From: Trissonchulus latispiculum
Lineage: Eukaryota; Nematoda; Enoplea; Enoplida; Ironidae
Length of the DNA stretch: 64,000 nt
Direction: 5' to 3'
NCBI GenBank assembly: GCA_030248195.1
Contig: JASAND010028459.1
Span: 1-64,000 of the forward strand
Shown here in pieces: positions 47,501 to 61,195 of the stretch; the first letter of the stretch is position 1; every line of letters starts with the position of its first letter. The notes under the pieces are model-generated. The model was not told where the DNA came from, did no database searches, and saw only the letters and a program-made list of their open reading frames with translations. A program made the translations under genes and the position numbers.

Positions 47501-50500
47501 CAGAGTAAACGAAATTTAAGCGACAGTATTTTACCTCGTCTAGGATCATGTCTAGATCGAGAGGGCGGTTCATGAGTACGATCATGACGCTCCGAATGAT
47601 GGTCTCGACTTCGGCGTCCAGATCTGCTATCTGCAATGAAAAAGCACGAACATGACGTGCTTGAAGAGTCACACAAGTGCCCGTTCCATGTGATTTGTTG
47701 TCGATGATTCAAATAAAAGCTACTACTGAGAAAAAATAAAATTTCAAGAGAAACACTGAAAATTGAACATGAAACATTGACCATCTGTAGCAATGCTTTC
47801 ACAGTTCGGAAAATGCTCCTTCCTAATAGAACACAAATTTATTGGTACTTACATTATGTAGTGCTCGGCCAATAATCAAACTTTGTCCACAAACCACAAT
47901 ACCACATAGAAAATAAGCCGTGGATAGCACCGAAAAAGTTTAGTACTAGCTGTGGAATAGATAAGGACTAAGCACCATATTTGATTGAGATAACTCTCGC
48001 TTCAAGTAATCCTCGCCTAACCTTAATCTAATTTGGTGCAAGCAACAAATATCTGCTGCCAAAATGTACCTTCTCTCCCTCGACCACTACTGCTGTCAGG
48101 CTTAGCCATGTCCTTCTTCGCCTCTCCAGTCGCCTTCTTTCGATCCTCATCCTTCAAGTCTCCAGTAGGCTTGGACGTGGACGTGTCCGCAGCCGCAGCC
48201 GTCGGTTTCGAAGGCTGACTGGAACTGGCCGAATCTGCTGCACTCACGGCCGCTCCGGCAGCTGAACCCGCTGCAGTGGCAGTTGGCGTCTTCCCAGTCA
48301 CAGTCATACCAGGACGAGCAGCCAAGGTTCCTGGTTTCGGTGGCTCAGTCTTCTTCAGGGGCAGAACATTGTCATTCTTGGACTGAAAACAAGGATGCAG
48401 AACATAAAACGAAGATATAGTACATTTACTTTGACACTGACATTGTACATGGACAATAGCCTATGCGCTGCTTAGCACATAAAAATAGGATCATTGCCAA
48501 TACATACAATCACATATTTTATAACTCTTACCACCAGGACTGCACGAGCTAGTTACTACATAATTATGAAATGATTCTCAACTATCAGGGGAGGAGTTGA
48601 ATATTCAAACTACTACATTTAAGCTACATAAATAAAAATGGTATCATTTTAAACATACTCTTTCGACAGAAATCATTCGTCCGTGCAATTCGGTACGATG
48701 AATATGTTGAATACACTTGGATGCCTCTTCAGCTGAGGGCATAGACACAAAACCGTAACACTTTGATCCAGGCAACTTTGCCGATGTAACAATTTTTGCG
48801 GTAATAACGCGACCATATTTGGAAAACAATGTCTAAAATAGCGAAACACATGTTCTACACTGCTTCGCCCGGGGATTCTTTCAGGCAACTAGTGGTGGTG
48901 GGTCACCAGTGATACTACTGAGTACCGGCCAATAACAACAGTACACACAGAACAGTCCAAAAGGAAAGGATGTCGAGTAGTGTTTACCGGCCCAATCTTA
49001 AGTGAGCCAGCCCTCAGATAAATGTGCACAAACATTAAAAGTTCAGACTTTAAGAAAACATTTTATGCAGAATTAGTTTAAAGTTTTCATGGTGGAATTG
49101 GCTCTTTTCACATATGTACCTTTAAATCAGTGGCTCTGGTATTGGGAGCCAATCCAGTAATCCAAAGATTCTTTCCACTGGACTGGGCTAAAATAAGCAA
49201 ACACAGGCAATATCCAAAAAAGCAACATTCAGTTCAGCAAAACAAGTCTTCAACACTGAATACGATTTAATCACAACCTACGTAGACATGCATGTAGTTA
49301 AACCGAGAATACACGACAAAACCGGGTGAAGAGAAACAAACTTCAATCAGCAGTTATTCGGAGATCTCCCAGAAGTTAGCCAGACTAAGACTAAGACCAT
49401 TGGTGAGCCTCAATTTGTTTAGAAGCAAGACATTAAAATATAGGAAATCATACAAACCCATCTTAACTATCTCGGTACTTCATACTCTGCACATTTTCAA
49501 ATTTCATTTAAAAACAATAGGTCTAATCAAAAAATTAGATTAAGCGATGAGCTTCAGCTCACAAAATGGAATCAAAAATGTTAAGCTTCATTCAAAACCG
49601 GCGTCTATGCAAATTTATGTTAAGTCCCGATTATTCGTTAACACAGCGACCAGAGCACCAACCCTGGCTTTTCTGGGCTATGGGAATTCTTTGAACGATG
49701 GGGGAGGCCACCAAATGGGGGCTGTAAGAATAAGCCAGCAACCCATACTCACTCACCATTACCAAGAGTGCATAATTGCACTATATATTAGAAGAAGAGT
49801 AAGCCACTAGTGAGCCCCTCTTCTTGGCATTGCGTAACGGTGCTCCGCCCACAATACGCGAATGTTCCCCCCTTTGGTGGGGGGGTATGCAAAAGAGGTC
49901 CCGGGGGGAGGGGGGGTCCCCGTTTGGGGGGGGGGGGGTCGCCAAGTCAGGCTAAGGCTAAGGCTGAATCTGATTGGCTGTTGGCGACCCCCCCCACCAA
50001 ACGGGGACCCATTTTCGAATAGAACAAAACCAAACGTAATCCTCTGCTCTACCCCCCCCCCACCCACCAAACGGAGGGGAGGGCATGCTTTGTCGAAGAG
50101 AGCTACTCCCCCTCCCCCATCAAACGGGGGAATATTTGCGTATTGTGGTGGTAAAAATGGGCTTTCACTATTACTGGTGCTTACATTTTATTTCTGCCGG
50201 CTTAGCCTCCCCTGCTCCGGGTCCTCCAGCTACAGTACTAGCTGTGGTTGCCGCAGCAGATACAGTAGCTGAGGCGGCCGTAGCAGCACCAGCGGCGCTA
50301 AAACACAAAAGACAACACTGTTAATTTAAACTTGGTACTGGTCACAAGAATTCTAAGTTCTATGCATATTAAAATTAGCTAGCAAACGCAAAAGAAAAAC
50401 AAAAGAAGGGAAATCAAAACGCGCTTCAGGTTTTCTAAATTTCCAAATTCGACGGCAGAAACATGCCCATAGATCATGTACGTAGCAATGCTTAAGTATG

Positions 50501-53281
50501 TAGTGAGATTCAATGATTATAGAAAAGAAACAGCTTCTTCTAAAGGACAGCAGCAACAAGCCAATGTTTGGAATCCAAAACGATATTTCCATCCAAGATA
50601 TACTATCATGTATTGAGTTTGTAAATTAGCAACCGGAAATTTTGGAGCACTCCACAGCCCATCATGAAAGAAAGAACCAGGACCACAGAAGTGAATAACA
50701 AATTCCATCAGTTCTGATAATACGACTTAAGGTTTAGTCGTCCAATCGAGTCCTCCAAAAATTGAAACATTGAATTGTAGGAAGAAAGCAGCTGATTCAC
50801 ACTAGTAGATTCATGAAGCCAGCTGAAACTTATCCTGTTTATTGCTAAAAAGAAACCTTGAGATTCCTAAATAGAAACGCGTCATAAACCAGCTATACGT
50901 ATACGTACAACAGCAGGAAATCTGAATGAACTTTTGAAATTGGAATTGCATATGACTTTTGGAATGGGTTGTACTGTAGGTAAGCCTGTACACAATCACT
51001 TCACTCCTTGGCGTTCAAAAACCAACCTCTTTACAACATCAATAGGAGCAGCAGCAGCAGGAACAGAAGAAGTTATTCCAGCACTTGAACTAACAGGTGG
51101 TATCGCTGCTGAAGCAACAGAAGCAACGCCGGCGTCGGGCGTCCCAGCGACTGAGGATGACGTCACCACAGGCGATGATGACTCCGCAGGAGCCACCACA
51201 GTCTCATGCACTGTCTGGGCTGCGGCAACAACCGGTGGTACAGTCTGTGTACTGTCCTGAGCCGGAGCAACGACTGGAGACGGTGCCATGGTGGCTCCAG
51301 AAGGCGCAGCCACAGCTCCCGATGCTGATTCCGGAACCAGCAGAGCGGCGGATGGCTGCTCTGCGCTGGGCGCAGTTGTTGCGGACAAAGCAGCTCCGTT
51401 CGCTGACGGCATGCTGTCTCCCACACCACCGGGCTGCATGGTAGCATCAATGGTAGCCTTGACGCCTGCAGCAGAGGAAGAATCTAGGATGGCAGAACAG
51501 TCCGAAGCTGTCCCATCCGTGTTCACAATAAGACTGGATGAGTCATCCTGCAGATTCGGGACAGGATGGGCAGCCTTATGAAGTTGAATAGTATCCTCCG
51601 GAGTAAACGGATGCTTGGGCTCCACATCGCCAGGATTCGGTATCTTCGCAGAACTGCCATTTTCCCCATTTTCTACTGCAAAAGGTATACACAATCAAGT
51701 AAATGAAGGTTACTGCATAGTTTTAACATATACATTGCTTAGATAGACGGATACATATGCTCTTACTAAAGTATCAATGTCTGAAAACAAGGAAAATGAA
51801 AAATGTGATGAAACATCAAAGAGCATTATTGTGGTGAATGTTTCCTCCTACATCAGCGAACAAAGAGATTCTTTCAAGCAATGGAGAGTGGAGACAAATT
51901 AAGGAGCAATGGAGAGACGTGTACATTTTTCAGCCTCATTTTGGTACAGTTCCAAACCCAACTGCAGTGGAAAGTATCAGTTTTGTAGCTGGAAAAGGTC
52001 ATGATATGAACTGTTGAGAGTAGATGAGAGGCGATATCTACGAACTGAGATTCTCCAGAATCGTAGAGGAAAACGAAAAGTTTAGGACTCCAACTCTAGC
52101 TGTTGTGCCCACACTGCAACTGTCCGGCAACGGCTCACATAAGCGGTCTTGGTCCTTTTGCTAGTCCATCCACGTATCATGGATGAACCGTAGCAGAGCA
52201 GGCAGATCAAGCAGAGGGAGACTGAATTCCAACTGAATAGAAGCGAGATTCACGCAGACAGAAAGGGGTAGGCTGTGGAACAACCGGTGAAGATACAGAA
52301 GATTGAGTAGTAAAGTAAGCACTATGAAACTGTTACATAAAATTAAACGATTACCTATATTATGATACAGTTGAAAAGTTGTTTGATGTTTCAACCCTGT
52401 CAAGTTTTTGCAACATTTAAATGGTTTTCGATTTGGGCAACAATTCAACATAATGTGAGTGTAATGCCGAACAGGGAAGCACTTACCTCCTGCCACGTCT
52501 GCTGAATAAGGAGCATTCTAAAATAATCAAAGTTCACAAAAAACATAGAAAGACAGTAAAAATAGGAAAAATAAAAAAGTTACACTCTTCAAGTATGGTT
52601 TATTACTTTTCACTAATAATATACACAAAGCCGCAAGTCGCAATAACAGTATTTCAACTAAAATAAATATATGAAAAAGCTAACTTGCTTAGCTTCGGCC
52701 TTTACATACCAACACAAAAATAACAGTTTAACACAAAAAATTTCCAGAAAGATAGGTAAGCAAAAAATCTTACAAAACAACATACTTGATCATCTTCGTC
52801 ATCCACATCTCCGTCATCATCTTCACCTCTTCCTAAAATAAAAGCAACCTCAAATATATACGTAAACATAAACAAAGCAACCATTTGAATAATCAAAAAA
52901 ATTAATTAATTAATTATAAGACAAGTTAACGCGAGCTAAGGTTTCATTGCTTCTTATCGACGAGGGAAGCTCGCCCAAAATTGGGTATCTTGCTTTCTGG
53001 GGCTCACCAAGGCTAGTTTATAAAAATTTTGGCATGGAGAATATAGCTGAATTAGGGTATGGCATGATATTTGTACAAAATTTCAGAACTAGCCCTGCCC
53101 TGCGGTAGTAATTGCACATTCTCAATTTGAGTAAGACGGTTTCAACGCCGATATAAGCCCGGTTTCGATTAATCTAGAGCTGTAGGAAATCATACTGACT
53201 TGGTCGCTTTCCTGGTTTCTTGGCGGTCTCGATAATTTCACTGACAAACTCTGACACATCTTTTCCTTCGCTCTCCAAAGC
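41594..53281 (-). CDS. SAFB/SLTM-like scaffold attachment factor (SAP-RRM protein), 5' end not found
   Basis: Nuclear proteins of this family bind matrix-attachment DNA through SAP and RNA through one RRM. Fifteen exons: 53200-53281, 52786-52832, 52487-52517, 51027-51675, 50185-50297, 49120-49187, 48659-48832, 48070-48382, 47535-47630, 46475-46707, 45993-46129, 44598-44687, 43170-43337, 42094-42791, 41594-41811. Together 3117 nt, in frame, 1038 residues plus stop. Exon 1 here is the C-terminal half of a SAP domain ([16 protein letters not shown]). An acidic stretch ([13 protein letters not shown]) and an Ala/Ser/Val-rich region follow. The RRM spans residues about 310-388, with [19 protein letters not shown] and KCYGFVSM. 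Then come SR/RGG segments, an Arg/Glu-rich coiled coil (603-677), and a Ser/Gly/Tyr-rich tail ending GGGGSRRY, like SAFB. The first SAP half and start codon are missing. Confidence 0.9.
46888..47239. mobile_element. CTGGCTTA-family element in an SAFB-like intron, 5-bp TSD AATCT
   Basis: The inverted ends CTGGCTTACTTCTAGG and CAGTAGAAGTAAGCCAG bound 352 bp of G-rich non-coding DNA, with AATCT on both sides (46883-46887, 47240-47244). Related left ends occur near 27599 and 30606 (CTGGCTTATTTTTAG). The 5-bp duplication links it to the CTGGGG family at 24559-24961. Confidence 0.78.
49849..50148. repeat. Multiply nested G/C inverted repeat in an SAFB-like intron
   Basis: The outer arms CCACAATACGCGAATGTT and AATATTTGCGTATTGTGG are inverted. 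Inside, GGTCCCCGTTTGGGGGG pairs with CCACCAAACGGGGACC, and GTCGCCAA with TTGGCGAC. It sits about 35 bp downstream of the donor of exon 50185-50297. Probably a small DNA element with long self-complementary ends; no clear target duplication. Confidence 0.65.
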
Positions 53282-54161
53282 CTAAAACAAAACATAGCTT
53301 CAAGGAAAAATATATTACGTATATACCAACAAACATAATTATACACTGACTGAAACCAGACAAATGGAGATAAATCATTGTCACTTTCTGTGCGACACCG
53401 CTGCAACAACCCAAACTGTTTCCCCTAGGTTCATGTAAAACTAAGCAGGATTTGAAAGTTTCGGAATTGCATCCAGCCAGCGACATTTTATCTAACATAC
53501 GTATATAACCAAAGACAGCCCGACGTCATATTTGAAGTCAACGGATAGGTCGGTCATACATGATTACAATTGTGTAAAAGTGGGTTCACGAAAACAAAGT
53601 TTAAAAGTAAAATAGGTAGCTTTGTTTGCAAACTTACAAATTAATGCCAACAGTCTTTTTAAATACATGTAATACAATTATAATTAACGACGTAATAATT
53701 AAAAATTAGTAATAGGTTTCTTAATGCTTTTAAACCTGTTTACTTTACCTAAGCTAGCAAATTATTGTTTATCTTAAAAAATAAGATGCCAGTTGTGCTA
53801 AAATTAAAATAATTTGTAGGTTTTGTGAAGTAATATAATTTTTGAAGTTTATCTTCATACACCCTCTTAGCAGTATACTGTGATTAAATAACCTATCTTG
53901 ACTTTAAATCGCCGACATGGCTTTTGTTTCACAAACAAATCGATAAAGGTATTTAACGGAAAATACAGAATTCACTGGGCCAATTTCAGCAAAAACCGTA
54001 TTTATGTGTAATCATAGGAAGTTTAAAGAAAATACAATTCTTTAAACTTTATAAACAATACTAGTAAACACAGTATTTAGTGAAATCGGCCAGTAAATAC
54101 AGTACCTATATATATATATATATATACGTATATTTACAGAATACAAATATTACTACGACAT
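53282..54161. other. AT-rich sequence upstream of the last recognised SAFB-like exon
   Basis: Intron or 5' flank of the SAFB-like gene. I searched the minus strand for the first half of the SAP domain and did not find it here. Confidence 0.4.
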
Positions 54162-54407
54162 CAGGCCCGCACCCAGAGGGGGGTTCAAGGGGTCTAGACC
54201 CCCCTTTTGGAGCGACAAAATAGAAAATTTTTGAAAATTTTTATGGCAAAAACAGCTATTTTAAAAGATGTACTTTTTGCAAGAAATAAACATCCGTTTT
54301 TGGGCAAAAATAGAAAAATTCTTCAACTTCTGGGGGGCTCCGTCCTCCAGACCCGCCATTGCATTTTGCCTTGGACACCCCCTCTCGAAATTCTGGGTGC
54401 GGGCCTG
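54162..54407. mobile_element. Short hAT-like element, TSD TACGACAT
   Basis: The inverted ends CAGGCCCGCACCCAG and CTGGGTGCGGGCCTG are perfect, with exact TACGACAT duplications (54154-54161, 54408-54415). Same family as 14996-15280 and 25041-25212, but in the opposite internal orientation. Non-coding, 246 bp. Confidence 0.9.
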
Positions 54408-54415
54408 TACGACAT

Positions 54416-57090
54416 ATACTCTAAATTTTCGCAATTTTCTGGGACGATCCTTTTGAAAAATTCGTCAAATCTTGGGGGTCCATATCTCTTTCCATAATTT
54501 TGAGTACGTCTGCGAACCGGAACAGCGCATACCTACGCTAATATGATTCTTTTAAGTTTAAGCCCACGGCCCACGCGTATTGGTTCGACCTCTATGAAAT
54601 TGCAGGCTTAAAGTGATTTCTTCAGGTTAAGTCATGACATAATTGTCCTGGTCTTAGAAATTAATATGTTCCTGTGGCCATTTTTTAAACAATATCGTGA
54701 TAAGTTGCTGACGGAAAACATTCATTACTTACGTATATACCATGCAGGCAGGTATGAAGGTCCAACAGGCTCGATAAAGATAGCTTTCTTTATCGTTATA
54801 TTATTATCCATAGCACACAAGACAATTAGTGCTGCGCAACCTATTCTAAGATTTATTCTGGAGCATATACGAATACGGAACAGTATGACCTTAAAATTAA
54901 TGTACGCTCTCGAAAAAGTGACAAGTCAGGCAAGCACGGAGACCTACTTTCGAGCCCAACTCAACATGCAAAATCATACATTTTCATAATTAGCCAAATG
55001 TACAGCTACAGCACATACGAACAGGGTGGTTGCTTACTATGATCTGTAACACAGTCACATTGAAAGCTACCTTGAAATTGATATTCACACCTTTTATATG
55101 CATTTTAAATACGAAGAAATTATTCAGCTCGATTGCTTTGTCTACATACACATTGCTATTACAGACGATTACATATATACTTATGCTATGTATAGGAGGA
55201 GACCAGTTCAGCAGTATCAGGAGGAGATCACGTTTTCGCAGTAGCGAACTAATCCCTTTCTGTAGCACCCGCTACCTTTTATCTTAACCGCACTACTCCA
55301 ACGTTTCAGCTGGCAGCTGGTAGCATAGCTACACTTCATTCTAAACACGAAAACTCGCTGAGCATTTTAGGCTATTCTTGGAGAAATATATGCACCAACG
55401 TCAGACAAGATTTGGAGAACGCCAGTAGGTCAACCCTTAGCTTGACCAAAAATCACAGGACTGTTGCCAGTGCCCACACATCTTTCATTTCAGGTACGAC
55501 CTTACATTAGACTTCTATCAGAGGAGGAGAAGGAAGGAAGGAAGGAAGGCATAGCAACAGTCAGCATGCGCTGGACTACTTTATATTTTTATGTCAGCTT
55601 TCGCAGGAATTTATGAAGTCTTACAAACAGCATACTTTTGCCGTCAAGATTGCTCTAAAATTCTAGAGCTAGAAGTCAATAAAATATTATGTGGTTACCT
55701 CGTCAGGAAGGCACACAGATGATCCGCGCAATTTCATCTCGGAATGTCTTTAGCTTATCTCTTTTACAGTTGTTAGGATTCTGCATCTCATGTTTTATGT
55801 CTGCATACAGACTGTGTATAAATTATACTCAGGCATGTTAAAGGTTCAGGTGGTATATGCACGTATATCCACAATTAATTAGGTGAAATGTTTGTGAGCT
55901 CTGGGAGCTATTGACACAGTCAGACAGCCAAACTAAAATTAACTGAAATTTATATATGCCTTTGAAATGTTACTTTTCAATTGTCATTTTTATTCCTGCT
56001 GAAGCAACAAAATAAAAAGTTAGTAGTTACACTGTGCAGTGAGTCATTTCTTTAAGACAGAGTTAGTTGTAGGACCGATTTCGCTTGCTTACATTTATAA
56101 GTAAGTTAGGCCTAAAAAGAAGCAGCACAACTGGTAAGTCCAACTCTCATTTATATTCATTTTTTCAAATTACATTAAGTGTAAGCCTCTTTTTAAGTAA
56201 TATTGCAATATGATTAAAACTACGTTTTATAGTAATGGTTGGTTGGGTATCGGAATACACATTTTCAAAATCAGATATCCGCCTACTTTTCGATAACGGA
56301 TAGCCGGTTTGGGTGTCCGGTTATCCGTCAACTCATAAGAAAATTTCAAATTATCCGTTTTTAAAGAAAAATTCCAATTTTTCTGTCAATTGTGTGGCGT
56401 GTATAGATATAGAATTAAGGTACAGTCATCAAGGTAAGCTATATATATTACAATCTGGATTGCAAAAATATATTGAGATTTTTTAAAATATAAAAGTTTG
56501 AAATATATATTATATACTTTGTCAAAAATTAGACACTTTCAAATATTATAAGAACATCCATCTCAGTTTTATGCCTGAAAACATTTTGCCATCCCTACTT
56601 ATATATTTATTTCAAGAAATAAACGAAACCTTTTCGTTCGAATTAGACAGACACCACTGGAATGTTAGAGAATTATAAGTCGTTCTAAGTCAAAAAGTAT
56701 TTAGTATATACAACAAGCCAGAATATTTGAAAACAATCTCCGCTTATAGTGAAATTATAGCAAACAGTTCCACTACGTTATTTACTGACACTACCTACAG
56801 TAAAAGGTTTTTTACTGTTCAATCTAGGAAGATTCCAGTTCTAGCACTGTGCAATGATGTACAAGTCACGGTATGATAATTTATTGATTTCTTGCACACT
56901 GAACAAATTAAAATCACCCATTTGTTTAACATAAATACTAAATAGAAATTGCAGCTACCTTTTGAAGCGCCACTTTCCTCAAAAAGAATTAAAAGCAGTT
57001 TTCCACCGAAACCAAAAATAGGAAAAAGGAATTTTTAGAGATTGAGTTATTGAGCTATAGAGCAGGAATATTCGACAAGGGCGTAGCCAG
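54416..57090. other. AT-rich non-coding stretch
   Basis: No gene, RNA or bounded repeat recognised. A short GGAAGGAAGGAAGG run lies near 55530 and a small palindromic ATCCG/CGGAT cluster near 56290-56340. It may be intron of the SAFB-like gene or intergenic. Confidence 0.35.
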
Positions 57091-57765
57091 TAGAGATGGA
57101 ACCAAATCACCGGGTCAGTTCGGGTCACCGGGTCAAGACCTTCGACCAGGTCGTGACCCGGTTTCTTTAATTTACCACGAATTTTTGGCTTACCAAGCTA
57201 AAACTTTAGCTTAAATTATTGTTCGATGTGTAATATTAATTTGCTTTTTTCTTATATTTTAGTCTTGAGGTCTTTTGAATCTGTCTGTATCTAGCAGATT
57301 ATCTGGCAGCTTTAGCAGTTTCATGATTATTCTATAAATCTATATTTAGTATATACCATATATACGTATGTTTTGCAGATTATTTTCGCAACAAAGGCAG
57401 ATGTTTGAGGAATACAAAATAATAGTAAATTTTTTAAAGTTCTCCGTGTTTTTGCACCGCACTTATTACACTTCTCACCATTACATGGATTGATTTCCCA
57501 AAATTTCGAAGACGGATCATTTATTGGTTTTCCGACTCATTTCTGCATTTATTTAAAAAATGCTAGTCTTATTAAATACTTTTCGAAAAACGTAGAGCAA
57601 ACATATGTATAATGACGTCATAGTTATTCTTTTTTGGGGTGGTGATGGAACATAGAAACCAAAAATTTAGCCTTCCCAGGCAAAATCAAAAATTTTTGCA
57701 GATTTTGAAATTTTCTGGAAAACCGGGTCACCAGGTCAAGCCTAAGTGACCCGGTTCCATCACTG
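57091..57765. mobile_element. hAT-like element, TSD GTAGCCAG
   Basis: The ends TAGAGATGGAACC and GGTTCCATCACTG are imperfect inverted repeats. GTAGCCAG is exactly duplicated at 57083-57090 and 57766-57773. Subterminal ACCGGGTCA motifs show it belongs with 36261-38195. Non-coding. Confidence 0.85.
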
Positions 57766-57773
57766 GTAGCCAG

Positions 57774-60700
57774 GATTTTGAAAAGAAAAATTTTAATTTT
57801 TGATGTCTTTACTTGTCTGTATATATAAGCAGTTGAACTGGATTTCGATATAATCCGATAAAACTCAAAAAGCAGTTCTTCCAAAAGTTTATTCGTTTAG
57901 TAAACAGTGTGAAACATTCATTACTGGTGCCTGGATTTCAAAATTAAATTTACGTATTCTCACAGCACGCTTCAGTTCAGCTTGAAATGAAATTTAAAGA
58001 AACCACTACGGTACAATAAATACTGCATGCAAGAATCAGGCACCAAAAATTAATTTTATTAAATCTTTCAAATTGGTTTGTGGTCTTGATATCTGACTGA
58101 CGTCTTGAGTTCTGTGTGATCCTGTTGTTATCCAAGCAACTTCCGCCCAACTGCTCAATTTGGTCCTGAACTATTGAGCTAGAGTTTTAATTCCCTGGAA
58201 AACTTTTACATACAAGCGCCAACCAGAAGCCAGATGCACACACAGAAATGTGTACTCAAATTTTCAGTTTCCACCTAATTAGAAAAGGTCTAGCAGAATG
58301 GTCGTGAGCCTTAATAAAGTCCACAGAATGGCGTATAACAAATAGGCAAAAGCCTTTAGCAGACCATATGTGTCTCTTGCATTTCCTTTATACACCTATA
58401 TATAAACATCTATGTATATTAATTTGAAGGGGTGTATATTTTATAACATTCAACTTCTAGCCAGAAAAATTTTATCCAGTGCTCTTTCCTCTCCTCCGTA
58501 CGATCGCTTCTCATCTGTTTCAAAGAACCCTTCAATGCTATCATTTCTCTTTCACCAGTTGGTTCAGTATTATATACCCTATAAAGTAACTACTCTAAAA
58601 GCAAGCTTTAGGATTACGCAATCTATATACCCCTCCCCTATTTTATCTACACAAAACTACCTAAACATATAGATATCCGCATTTATACGTGCATCGAAAT
58701 GGAAAAATTACTATGAGAACCAACTTCAGAAAAGAAACCGAATATCCGCTAAAAGTACTCATTTATTGCCTGATCTCCAGGCTACATCAGACCTATTATT
58801 GGACTGTCTGTCAGGTACAGATCTAAGAAATCGGGTGACAGGCGCTGTCCATCATTGAAGCCCTAAATCATGTTTAAGACAAACCGCTCCAAATTTTATC
58901 CACATTTATTCAAATCTACTGGTTTGGTTCTGAACCATTCAAAACGTTTTCTAGTTTCTATACAATACATTTATTTATATATACTGTTTGGATTGGGTTA
59001 CCTAACGTTACCTAAAATACAGCCAATGTATATATGTTATACAAATAGTCAGCAAACAAATACATGCGTATATACATGAAGGAAGTTTTTTCGCTTGCGT
59101 GGTTTTACATGTACAAATCTACTAAAAGCCTCACTTGTACACAGCCCACGGTTCCCACCATCCATTAATCAGTTTTAAGCTGGCAAAAGAAACTGCACTT
59201 TTCAAAAAGAAAGGGGAATTAAGATGTCTGGCTAGTTTTGTCTAAAAGTTTCCTCATGACGTTCGCATTTAAGTTCACATTCGTTCTTAGACACAGCCAT
59301 AAAGGGATTAGCCACGAAAGCCTTTTCGCAGCCGCTGAACGAGGTTAAAAAGACAATTTTTCTAACCTCAAAAGGTCGTATATATAATATTTTTTAGAAA
59401 ATTTATATGATAAATAAAACTAGAGCCTACCACCGGCAAACTTTAATGCACATCAAACAAGAATTTTACCCACAAGCTTTTTACACTTCAGATTTCATAA
59501 CCCTCGCTCTCCAATCTCGCTCAAAGCGTTTCTAACTCCAATAGTAGTCTACTTTATTTTGTCTGAACGGGTTATTAGAAATCTGACGCAAGTTTTAAAA
59601 TTGAAAACATTTTACAATCCAATATACTTCAGCTGATTTCAGTTTCTCATTTAATTTCCTTCACGCGTATTTACTTAGAACATCTAAAAAGACAATTTCA
59701 GCAAATGCTATGATCATATTAGTCTAACGACAGTTGAAGCCTCACAAGACATTTGATAAGTACTCTCTATAAAGAGACTAAGGCACCGTCATCTACATGC
59801 TTCATTTTAGTTTCAAGTCCTTCAAAAGTCAGCCTTCTGTGCAAATAATTTTAGCCAAACTATTTTCTGAGAACACGGGACATAGACTGAACCAAGCGCT
59901 TCGATTTTCTGGCAATATAGGCCTTTTGCTCGCTTAATTAATGCTCATTCAGTCTAATGCAAATTGAATAATGAATAGGACGGCCTCTTCAAGTCTCTAA
60001 CGTTCGCACTGGATAGATACTTGTTCCCATAAACGGTAGCTCAAGAGCACTTTCTTCAATTCAGCTACCATACTTAATAGCCCTCCTTTCTTCCTGATGT
60101 ATACGTATATATACATACGCCACTCGCCTCAGCAAATGGTGCCTCGTCCGTACCTAGCTTAATTAACCCGCCAGAACAATCCCAGGTCCAACATAAACGA
60201 GTACCTATGCCAATTCTGGCAAAATTAAAATAGGTGCCGAAAAACTGATCGCAATCTTCCTGGAATAGGAACCTGCAGAAAGATTAATCTATTTTAGTGA
60301 AGTTTTTTTATCTGATCTCAGAAGTTTTCTTTCTGATCTCTATCATTAGGTTTCCTGGGCATATATACATTCAAATAAATTAGCTAACAATCAGTAACCA
60401 AGAAACCAACGTATATATCTCTATAAAACTAAAGCCTACATTTAGCAAATTTATTTTTTGAAGTAGAGTAAGAGAAATCAACACACAGAGACGCGCCCCA
60501 ATGGTGCCTGTTCCTGTAAATGTCATAATGTCCTAGCGAAGTCTCTTATTCCATGTTCTGTCAAAAACACCAAACAATCCGTAGATGGCAGCTATCAGTC
60601 ACTTTAGTAAAGCTCTACTTTCAAGCTCTAAAGTATGCACAATTAACTTTAACTCAGAGAATCGCAAGCCCTCCATTTTCAAGATTATAATCTTAAAAGT

Positions 60701-61100
60701 TGTCCCACTGTCAGAAAAACAGGGACTCACTTTTCTCAAACCCCTTCCATTTGAAATCTTCCGTTGAGCCTGTTTTAGTTCAGGTTAGAAAGGCCGAGGT
60801 TCAGGTTTCTTTCAGATCTGACATGCACACAAACTCATAATTGTGAACCCATACATATATAAATATATATATATATATATATACAACTTAGAATATATAT
60901 ATGGTTAAAACTTAATCTTGTTTTTAGATATTTTATATACACCAAGCTTTTTATGGATAGACCAGAAGCTGTATGCACTAACCAAGATCGTTCTTACTCA
61001 TTCTGACATTGCTGCTTCTACTGATCTGCATATAAAGTAGTTTGCATTAACTATCGAAACCGACCTATCTGGGAAACCAAAACAAACTCCAGAATCTGAA
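57774..61100. other. AT-rich stretch without recognised gene
   Basis: No coding signal, RNA gene or well-bounded repeat found. A TA-rich microsatellite lies at about 60855-60900. The first exon of the SAFB-like gene could be here but I could not identify it. Confidence 0.35.
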
Positions 61101-61143
61101 TATATACTACATACTTCTACGCGCGTCTAGAAAAGTGACGTAA
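61101..61143 (+). promoter_or_regulatory. Possible promoter motifs of the KCTD-like gene
   Basis: A TATATA stretch at 61101-61106 and a TGACGTAA (CRE/ATF-like) octamer at 61136-61143 lie 95 and 60 bp before the start codon. Position and motif only; such motifs also occur by chance in AT-rich DNA. Confidence 0.25.
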
Positions 61144-61195
61144 TCGGCATTGGCATTGGCAAACGGATTTATTCAAACACTCGTCAAGCAACACC

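Noticed and set aside
53238..53498. Minus-strand frame extending upstream of the SAP exon
   Set aside because: It runs through a good splice acceptor at 53282-53283, is out of frame with the SAP reading, and shows no similarity to SAFB N-termini.
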